Shown here: positions 55,872 through 64,000 of the stretch, piece after piece
Layout: the number at the start of each line of letters is the position of its first letter
How positions within the stretch are numbered: the first letter of the stretch is position 1
Source: Astragalus membranaceus
Taxonomy: Eukaryota > Streptophyta > Magnoliopsida > Fabales > Fabaceae
DNA length: 64,000 nucleotides
NCBI GenBank assembly: GCA_039519185.1
Contig: CM076848.1
Location: forward strand, 34,522,849-34,586,848
Reading direction: 5' to 3'
Notes under the pieces: model-generated
Database searches by the model: none
Seen by the model: the letters and a program-made list of their open reading frames with translations, nothing else
Told to the model about the DNA's origin: nothing
Program-made: the position numbers and the translations under genes

Positions 55872-57190
55872 AATCAACAATGTGTACTTTTGAGTCTATT
55901 TGATTTTGCAAAATTAATTTTAGTCAAAGTTCAATTATTTTATATATTTTGTAAAATGAATCTTTATTTTGTAAATATATCTAAACAAAAAAAGCCACCT
56001 ATAAAACAAAATTTAGTGATAAAAACCGCGCTTGAAAGCAAAAGCTCTGAATCCCAGCTTCAAGTTAGAATCTATTATAGGGTCAAATTTCTTTTTAACC
56101 AAAAACATCTAAGCATATCAAAATCAATTTTTGTGTGTTTGGAAAACAATATTTTCACGGTGACTTGGGCTTTGTCGTGAAAGCTACACACTAAGGTTCC
56201 TTGTAGAGGTGTGTTTATAATATTTCCAATGTAATTCTTAACAAGCTCGTTATGTTTCTGGAATCACTTTTGACTCTCCCATAAAGAAATCCAAACATAC
56301 TCAATAACAATTCCCAGTAGAAAAATTCCTTTTGTAATGTTGAACTCTCTATGAGAGATTGAGAGTCCACTTTAATTAACACCATCCATCAAAAAGAGGA
56401 AAAGGTGTCTACAATACAATCAAGGAGAGAAAAAGGTTTAAAGATGAGATTTCCCCTACATTATTTCCCCTAGTTCTTTTTTCGCAAGTGATAATTCTTT
56501 ACCCTTCTATAGTTTTGCCTAATAGTATTTATTATTTATTTATTATTCAAAAGGAAGACAGGTACATAAAATATAACATGCTTAGTGAAGAAAAGCATCT
56601 TAAAACAGTTGTAAACCAAAAACTTTGTAGAAGAAACAAAAGATGATCCATAAACCACTATGGAGAAACCATTAAGCAGGAACAAACAAACCAAATCAAA
56701 AGCACATGGTCGTGAACATTATGAGACACATAGACACTAGAAAGGAATCGAATCAAGGACACTACGAGAAGAATAAAGTCAATAAACAATGAATAATTGA
56801 TATTAGAGGGAGTATTATTAGCCTTTGCTGCAATCTTACTTAAGAAAGCCTATATATGTTTGTTATTTTCAACTTCTTTATTTGTGACGGTTTTAACTTT
56901 TACCTTTTGAGATTAGGCCAACCTAGCTAGTATACAGTGTTACCCACCAAAGAACATTGGTGCAGAGAATCAAGTGCTAAAAGCTGTGTTAATCGAAGAG
57001 TATAGGACAAAAAGCACATCTTTGGATTAACTTAGCAGAGAGATATATATGTTTTGATAAAAATATAGTACTTACCCGACAAACAAACATGTAACATTAG
57101 TCTGCGCTCTCTCGGTGCTTTATATCATGATAATAGTGAATTTAATTGTTAATTTACTTAAAAAATGCTTTGGCTTTACGGTGTATATTG
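55872..57190. other. Intergenic
   Basis: AT-rich sequence. Text at 56030-56290 resembles a MITE interior but no bounded termini were found. No gene. Confidence 0.4.
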
Positions 57191-57427
57191 AATATTTTTA
57201 TCATTTTGATCTCTATTAATATGAAGAATATCCGACACAAGACTTTAGATATCATCATCATGACTCATTCTCAACATGCTAACACCAGGGAATAATCCTC
57301 ATCTAACTAGATTGTGACACAAACATGAGCTCAACTATATATACCATTGCTCACTAGAGGCCACGTTCTTCCTCTAGCTCCATACTATACACAAACCTTG
57401 CATCAACCCTACTAACTCGAGCGTTAG

Positions 57428-58225
57428 TGTTGGTTCAGTGTTTTCGAAAAGATACCGAAGAAATTACTGGGATGAGTCGCGGACTAGGTCGCTCTCTTTA
57501 AGACGTTTCGTGGCACTGCTCGATGGTGCAAGCAGACTATCAACCACGACTGCCCCCAGGATAAAACAGCCCAGTTACGATTATGACTGCACAGTCAGTA
57601 ATCGCTCGAGATATACACCTCTCAATATGGCTCGTAGGCCACTCTCAGAAAAGAAGAAGAAGAAGAATATGGCTCGAAGGCCAGTCACGTATTTTAGAGA
57701 GAAGAGAATTTTCGGAGGAGAGTTTGCGTTTTTTCGATCTGATTTCGTCAAGTGAGGGAAGAGCCTTTTTATAGGCTTCAGCAACTGCTTTGTGCGCAAG
57801 TCAGGGCACGATTTTAGGCTCCACTAACAACTGACTTGGAGCGCAATTCAGATTGGAACGGAGCCAACTTGCGCGAGTTGTTGCGCGAATTTCGAGCTGA
57901 CTTGGAGCGCAATCCGCAACCGCTCTATCAGATAGCGTTCGTCGTATCTGGTCGGTTCAATGAATCTGGACAAGCACGTTCAAAAAATAAAATAAAAGTT
58001 TAATTAATTTCGCAAAAAAATACTTTACACCTCACAGCCCGAGCCCGGCCGGTCGGCGGCGGCGCGCGCGTGTGGTGGTCAGTTAGAGTGCGTGCTTGCC
58101 CGTTCACAAAACTGGGTACCCCTTGGGCCCCAACCCAAAGGTGTGAACTTCCCACTTATAAGCACTCTTCAAGTGCTTAGTCCAAGCAATGTGGGACTTT
58201 GTAAATTCACACCAATGTTCCAACA
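57428..58225 (-). mobile_element. Solo LTR, copia-like, 798 bp
   Basis: Ends TGTTGG...CCAACA with target duplication GTTAG (57423-57427, 58226-58230). On minus, CTATAAAAAGGCTC (57761-57774) is the TATA box, and GC-rich U3 text precedes it. There is no internal region, so it formed by LTR-LTR recombination. Confidence 0.92.
57761..57774 (-). promoter_or_regulatory. Solo LTR TATA box
   Basis: CTATAAAAAGGC on the minus strand, with an R-region start context downstream. Confidence 0.6.
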
Positions 58226-58800
58226 GTTAGGTTGTCGTTGCAAGTATCCCTCTTCCCTAATACCAACATAGGTCAGAGCACAAAAGTTTAGGAGCACTCG
58301 CCACAATTTGAGTAATTCGTCACCGCCATGTTCGATAGAAGCTCTAGCCTAGCACGAACATTTTGACGTTGTTTGTAGGAAATGGGTACAACGATTACTA
58401 TCTCTTAAGAATGGGAAAAGATTTTAATGCTCGATCTACGGGTTCACAACCAACACCAGAAGAGCATGTCGACGTCAAATCCTCCTACGAGGAATTAAAA
58501 TCGAAGCAATTCCCCCCTAAAGCTGAAAGGAATATGTTCATCCAAAGGTGGAGATAATCGAGCTAGCGACGCAAAGCTCATGAGAGAACAGGCTATTATT
58601 TATGTTGAAACGATAGAACAGGCTATTATTTATGTTGGAAGAGGAGGGGAGGAAGTAAATAAACCAATGGGGCCACCTCTAAACCTCAAATTAAAAAACA
58701 CAAAACAAAGAATCAAGGAGCTTGAGAAATCGACATGTTACATCAATTACATTAAACTGAAGAAGCATTATGCCGCCCTCGCTAGACTATGAGGACGAGT

Positions 58801-59371
58801 ATATGTAGGCAGTCAAAGCTATCTCTACAGTACACCACAGAACTATTAAGAAATAAGAATACTTATTGCACAACCTGGTGATGCTAAAAAAACATTCAAT
58901 TAAGATGGAAGAGGCTTAAGAACTAGTTTCATATCGATGTTAACAATAAGGATAACTTCGATACCAAAATACAACCCAGAATTAAAATTTTAAAAACTTT
59001 ATAAGATGATACAAACACATTGTATTAAGTATATACACAAAATTGATAAGCTAATAACTTGCTTGAGGCGTATGTCTTGGCGCAATGTTTTCCCTTGTTA
59101 AAGTGTAATTGAAGGCGATAGGTTCGTGTCGTGAGATTTGTCTTATGAAGGTTATGAGTTAGTCTCTTGCTCATGCAAAATAAGACTCGTAACAATAAAG
59201 TTGCAATGGGTCTAAACCTCTAGTCAAGACTAACAACGAACTGAACCAACCAGAACAAAGTTTGAGACATGCATGACTAGATTATTAATTTCAATGAACT
59301 TGATTCATGAACCATATAAACTAATTAAATGAAGTTAAGCTATGTACACATGTTTGGTTCGCGAACCAACT

Positions 59372-59411
<40 letters not shown>

Positions 59412-60420
59412 AATTTATATGCAATGTATTTACTTACATATAAATCTTGGACTAATTTTCAAAACAATCAATTTGATCGTCAACTTAAACATTTTATCTA
59501 AAGATTACTAGTGAATTGCTAACGACCTACTGGGTCAAAGGAATCTGATCAAAAACGAGTCAAAAACTACTCTTATTTAACTTTTGATTCATTGAATTTG
59601 AGTTCACAGGCTGAACAAAGATATTCGTGAGCTTGAGTTGAATTCATACCTGAAAGAAAGTGTATGTCGAACTCAATTCGAGTTTCGAACTGAACCAATT
59701 CTTATCAAGTAGAACAAAGTTGAATCAAGTTCAACCCTACTCATTTTGAGTCATAACTTTCATGGACCCGATTTCCATTAATAGCTTGCTCTGGTTATTA
59801 AATTTTACCGGTAAAATGACAAGTTTAGATGCATTGATATACTCTCCCACCCTTATTCTAAAGGGGATGGAATTCGATAGCAAATCTATTTTCATTGTAG
59901 TGTGATTACTGATTTTGCATTGTGAACCGAGTAGTGTTATAAACGTAGCACCTATATTTCAGGTTGAAGACGTGTCAAGTGTCTAACATATGTCGTATAA
60001 GACACCAACACTACAATTCCTTCCATTTTTCAAATTAAAACCGGTATCTACATCTATGTCTATACTTCATAGGTTATAAACATATCAACAAGTGTGTTTA
60101 CTGTAATAAACTTGGGGATGTTCACTATATATTTTTATTATAAACCCTTGTAATTTGCATGATATGAAAAGAGAGCTTGGAATCAATATAGTTGAACTTG
60201 ATGAAAGGTGAAATCATTAAAGACAAGACAAGCGAACGTGCAAATATATAGTTTAAAGAATATCAATCATCAAAGCAAACTTCCACCCACAAACAAATAT
60301 TATTCATTTCATTTTAGTCTATCTATATATTTGGGCTTTGTTTCTGTCAGCAAGAAAGAAATTATTTTGAAGAGACTACAGGAATTGACTACAAAAAAAA
60401 TATAAAAATAAAGAATATAA
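58801..60420. other. Intergenic
   Basis: No gene recognised. It holds an (AT)n run at 59376-59406 and otherwise unique AT-rich text. Confidence 0.5.
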
Positions 60421-60536
60421 TTGAATAATAAAAGAGGTATCATCCGAAATTACATACATTCGATTCCATGTTGTTTATTGTTCATGAAAGGAAAAGAAAA
60501 AAAGGAGGAATTGTTATTACCGCGTGGTATGGGAAA

Positions 60537-60779
60537 TCAGAGGGGAACGACGTCGTTTGTGTTGGAAGGAGTAGTAGGAAGATTAGAAGAGGCATCGGAG
60601 AAACGGAGAGAATCAGAAGAGGGAAGGATGAGAAGAGGATCGTCAGGATCATCGGTTGTGGAGAGATTGATGCAGGAACAGCGTTCGAGAGAGGCGAAGA
60701 AAACGGAGGCTAGGTTTGTTCCGATCCAGCTCGCCATGCCATTCCAACAAGCACCTTCCATTTCTCCCTTTCTCTCCAT
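60537..60779 (-). CDS. Small conserved plant protein (ASLERCSCINL motif), probable
   Basis: An 80-residue minus-strand frame starting at Met 60779, with alternative Met codons at 60761 and 60737. It contains MASWIGTNLASVFFASLERC followed by SCINLSTTDDPDDPLL, which I recognise from a family of small uncharacterised plant proteins with this Cys-containing motif and an acidic stretch. The tail is Ser/Pro/Thr-rich and ends DVVPL. There is no signal peptide or strong membrane span. A 128-codon plus-strand frame (60421-60807) overlaps it fully but lacks family features; it is Arg/Glu/Gln-rich as expected of an antisense shadow. Function unknown. No intron seen. Confidence 0.6.
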   Translation of the reverse strand: MERKGEMEGACWNGMASWIGTNLASVFFASLERCSCINLSTTDDPDDPLLILPSSDSLRFSDASSNLPTTPSNTNDVVPL

Positions 60780-61079
60780 ATCTCTTTCGCAACAAATGCA
60801 ACCCTAAATGGATTCCGTTGCTGCGATGAACGAGAATTATATGATCAGAAAACGTCTTGCCGAGAAAAGTAAGCACGTTAATGAATTTTGGTCAAGAGCA
60901 TTCATCTTCCTCGGACACAATATTTCCAGATCTATTGGGCTGGCCCATTCACATACCTTTTTGTTTTGGTCAATATGTTTATCCTCTAAATTAGCAATTT
61001 ACATTGACCAGTTTTCTTTTTTATTCTTACAAAAAAAAAAAAGATTTTATTAAATTTTTAAAAATGCTGGACAAAATCA

Positions 61080-62650
61080 AGATGTCTAGGACAACTAGTT
61101 TATATCAGACATACCACACATTTGTAGTAAATTTCTAAATTCGACAAAAGATTTTAATTTCAAAGGCTTGGTCATGACATCTGCAAGTTGTGTGATCGAG
61201 AGTATTTCAACTCCACAATCCCTTCCTTGGCATAGTTCCTTATAAAATGGAATCTAATGTCAATGTGTTTGCTTCTCCTTTATAGAATTGGGTTCTTCGA
61301 CACTTTGATGGTTGAACTCTTGTCACATAACACTATCAAGTAATTACTCTATTTCATCCCTAAGCTTTTCAATACCATCTTCAACTAAATACCTTGGCAC
61401 ACACAATGAGTTACTAAGATGAACTCGGCTTCTGTTGTAGATAGTCTCACAATCGATTGCTTCTTAGAGGGTCATGAAACTGTTCCATTGGCTAGCATAA
61501 ACATATAGACCGAGGTACTTTTCCTATCATCAATATCCCCTCCATTGTCACTATCTCAATAGGCAGTCAAATCAGATCCACTTTCTCTCTTGTACAAGAT
61601 CCCAAACTCCATTGTTCCCTTGATATATCTCTAAGATTCATTTTGCTACTATCAAATGTGCTTCAACTAGTTTCTCCATAAATATTCTTATAACACTAAC
61701 TACAAACAATAGATCCGGCCTAATTGCAGTTAGGTACATCAAGCTCCCCACACTGGTGCCACCTGCATTTCCTTGTGTCTCAACATCTCTCACTTCATTT
61801 CTTTCCTCATTCATGCTTCTCTTTCTTCATTACATTTTCATTTCTTCTAACCTTTCTCAGACTCCTTCTAACTCCAATTCCACCCTTCTGATTCTGAAAA
61901 CACCACATCTCTACTGATTATGAACCTTTTAGGAACATGATCATATAACCTGTAGGCTTTGGATTCTTCACTAATCCCCAAGTTCACACATTTACTACTC
62001 GTCATCTAGCTTTTTTCTCTTGGCATTAGGGACATGGGTGTGAGCAATGCACCCAAACACTCTAAAGTGTTTCACTGAGGGTTTCAATTGACTTCAAGCT
62101 TTTTCAGGTGTAGCTTCTGGTATAGCAAGAGTGGGACTTCTGTTATGAACATAGTTAGCCCAATTAACAGCTTCTGGCCAGAAGCTTTTGGCCACTCCTC
62201 TATCTACAAGCATGCTTATGACCATATTCGACAGTGTCCTATTCTTCCTCTCTAGCACTCCATTTGTTGTGGAGTGTAAACTGCTGTGAGCTTCCTCTTA
62301 ATGCCATTTTCATTGCAAAATTGATTAAATTCCAGAAAGTTAAACTCTCCACCCCTGTCAGCTCTCAGACGACAAATAACATAACCAATTTCCTTTTCTA
62401 CACTAACTTTAAAGTTCTTAAAACATTCTAGTGCATTAGACTTTTCTTCTAGAAAATATACCCAGGTTTTCCTGGTAAACTCATCAATGAAGGTGGGTAT
62501 ATACCTCATCTTGCTGCTACATTCAGGAGTAATTGGTCCACATATGTCAGAGTGGAGTTCCAATCTCTTTGAGGATTTCCAATTGCTCTTCTTAGAAATT
62601 ATTTGTGTGCTGTTTTCCCACTATAAAGTCGAGAATACTTGAGTTGAGTC
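61080..62650 (-). mobile_element. Decayed Ty1/copia fragment, minus strand
   Basis: The minus strand has the integrase core (62563-62252: ELHSDICGP, RADRGGEF, TPQQ) and then degraded RT/RNase H text. It ends with an LADVMTKPL-type motif near 61180-61150 and a LRNLLQMCG-type tail near 61110. Most of the RT, including its catalytic motif, is missing or unreadable between about 61750 and 62200. No LTRs were found. Confidence 0.8.
62252..62563 (-). pseudogene. Copia integrase core fragment
   Basis: An open minus-strand frame with HSDICGP (first catalytic Asp), DEFTRKTWVYFL and RADRGGEF (second Asp). It breaks at TPQQMEC just before the catalytic Glu. Truncated and inactive. Confidence 0.8.
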
Positions 62651-63530
62651 TTGTAGACTAGGCAACCTAGTGACCATGTTCTTGTGTTTTACACTCTCTT
62701 AGAGAGGACTCTAGAATATGGATGAGAAATTTCCCAACTCATTTACTTAGATTTGCTTGTAATGATGTTTATGTTATCATTATGAAGTATTAGTCCTAAA
62801 CAAAACACTTACCCCATATGGACTTTTTAGAGGTTACCATTGGCTACAATCCAAACTATATGCGGCGTAGAATTTTGAGCTTAATCCCCTTGCTCAATTT
62901 TGGATACCATTTGATGAATAGCAAGTCATAACAATTTGGGAACCGTTCGCAAGTCCATGTCTCACAAGAAAAAGCATTATCCTAAAATATAAGAAAAATG
63001 TAAATTCTTTAATGTGTTTTTACGGTGTTAATGTCATTTTTACCTTTATTCCTTATTAGAATTTTTTTGAGTTATTTAATATGAGAGTATATTTAAAACT
63101 CTGTTTTGAAAACTACAATAATAAGTGTTTCTTTGATTTCGATGTTTTTTCTTGACTTTTTTTCTTCTTATAAAAAAGATAGAAGCTGCTAGTTGATTAG
63201 GACAACTCTATAAAAAAATAAATGAGGATTATCTATAGCGGCCGCACCGTGCAACCTACTGTATAGTCGTTTCTCTAGATCTAACGACTCTACAGTTGGA
63301 TACACCATGCATCGATGGTAGAGAATCTAAACTAATAGGACAACTTTAGTGCTTGATCTATTTCAAATCACTTTATTTGACCAAATCTATATGAAATCAC
63401 TGGAATCGATATTTTCTTAATATGTGTTGGTAATTATTAGTAGTAGTTATAACCATTTTAGTAATTAATAATTTCAATAATTAGTATTAATAATTAATAA
63501 TAAGTAACAAAAAAAAAGCCTCAAAAGAAG
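62651..63530. other. Intergenic
   Basis: No gene. It contains a hairpin-like inverted repeat at about 63252-63300 (listed among findings). Confidence 0.45.
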
Positions 63531-63539
63531 CCAGCAGCA

Positions 63540-63650
63540 TTGTTAGAGTGCCACGTGTCATGCCATGTAACATATATTTATCCGTAGATAAGCGAAGGTG
63601 GAGTGGTCTGAAAAGTCCCAAAACTGAAGTGAAGAGAAAGTAAGAAAACA
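63540..63650 (+). promoter_or_regulatory. Light-type promoter with G-box and I-box
   Basis: The G-box CACGTG at 63552-63557, in CCACGTGTCA context, and the I-box GATAAG at 63587-63592 lie 60-100 bases upstream of the ATG. Together they are typical of light-regulated photosynthetic genes. ATATATTTA between them may serve as a TATA region. Confidence 0.6.
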
Positions 63651-64000
63651 ATGGCTATTCAACTCCCACAATACGGTTTGTCCATACGCAACTGCTCCTC
63701 GAAACGCCCATGTTTCACCACTCCACCTTCACCCCTCACAATTACTTGCTCTGCTGGTCTGTATCTTTCATTCTTCTCTTCTCTTATTTTGTTTATGTTT
63801 CGGTTCTTAGTCCTTAGTACTTTCCTTTTTTCATCTTATGTAAAATTTGTTTTGTTAATGAAAAGATTAGTATGAACAATGTTTCTTAGGAGGAGCTGAG
63901 TTAGATGGATCTGAGAATAAGACGGCAAGGTTACTTAATTTTAACAGAATCAAGGGCGTGGCCTGTGGTATTCTTGCAGCTTGTGCTGTTACTTCTGCTG
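63651..64000 (+). CDS. Probable chloroplast-targeted protein, 5' part (partial)
   Basis: Exon 1 is 63651-63756 and exon 2 starts at 63890; the intron begins GTCTGT and ends TTCTTAG. The phase is consistent (codon split after G). The protein begins MAIQLPQYGLSIRNCSSKRP followed by CFTTPPSPLTITCSAG, rich in Ser/Thr/Pro and basic residues with almost no acid: a typical plastid transit peptide with a cleavage-like ITCSAG. Exon 2 continues GAELDGSENKTARLLN and then a hydrophobic GVACGILAACAVTSA segment, which could be a thylakoid-lumen (twin-domain) signal. The gene leaves the window, so the mature protein is unseen and the family cannot be named. A promoter with G-box and I-box supports a light-related role. 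Confidence 0.75.

Larger units (their letters stand above)
57200..58800 (+). mobile_element. Ty3/gypsy 5' end remnant (LTR, primer site and gag start)
   Basis: After discounting the solo LTR, the text reads CTAACTCGAGCGTTAGGTTGTCGTTGCAAGTA, a decayed form of the ACTTGAGCGTCGGAGTG...TTGCAGGTA U5 block of gypsy LTRs. TTGACGTTGTTTGTAGGAA (about 58361-58379) resembles a decayed gypsy primer site. An open stretch starting MGTT... (58381-58557) and another (58580-58792) may be gag remnants. The left LTR edge was not found. Confidence 0.45.

Noticed and set aside
63238..63245. GCGGCCGC as vector contamination
   Set aside because: A single site with no adjacent vector text; flanks look like plant DNA.

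Overview
This is AT-rich plant nuclear DNA from a eudicot. A legume is plausible, judged from the style of the retroelement LTRs and the Dof and WD40 coding sequences, but the species cannot be fixed by eye. Evidence for a plant nuclear genome includes GT-AG introns, a Dof zinc-finger gene, a WD40 gene with short plant introns, a chloroplast-targeted gene start with a G-box/I-box promoter, a nuclear tRNA-Trp(CCA), and many plant transposons (CACTA, hAT, MULE, Helitron, Ty1/copia, Ty3/gypsy, L1-type LINEs, tRNA-derived SINEs).

Host genes are few. They are a Dof transcription factor (7541-8943, two exons), a tRNA-Trp (22539-22610), a seven-coding-exon WD40-repeat gene (44020-47291, with one apparent extra G breaking the frame), a probable small minus-strand plant gene (60537-60779), and the first two exons of a probable plastid protein gene running off the right edge (63651-64000).

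Layout. 1-2419: right end of a CACTA element with a decayed intron-containing accessory gene. 2420-3300: a 45-bp minisatellite. 3556-4150: a Ty3/gypsy LTR. 4600-6331: Helitron-like repeats with a Helitron 3' end. 7541-8943: Dof gene. 11826-14981: LINE A (minus), split by a hAT element that itself carries a second hAT copy. 14982-16900: an Ogre/Tat-like LTR (minus). 17150-21462: LINE B (minus). 22539: tRNA. 23300-29600: LINE C (minus), split by a 5.1-kb Ty1/copia element. 29767-29797: a second Helitron 3' end. 31611-32260: a hAT-type MITE carrying a MULE-type MITE. 33545-33756: SINE. 37160-40195: LINE D (plus), split by a hAT element and a CACTA element. 40231-40423: SINE. 40594-42132: MULE. 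43300-47900: WD40 gene. 49013-49353: hAT MITE. 50506-50689: SINE. 50884-55866: nearly intact Ty1/copia (minus). 57200-58800: gypsy remnant holding a solo copia LTR. 60537-60779: small gene. 61080-62650: decayed copia (minus). 63540-64000: plastid gene start.

The main structure is a layered record of insertions. In many cases target-site duplications could be read directly: 8 bp for hAT, 9 bp for MULE, 3 bp for CACTA, 5 bp for LTR elements and about 17 bp for SINEs. In three LINEs the older reading frame resumes on the far side of the younger insertion. A second recurrent pattern is very short poly(A/T)-plus-tail inserts flanked by direct repeats, read here as extremely 5'-truncated retroposons. 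No CRISPR array or bacterial-type operon is present.
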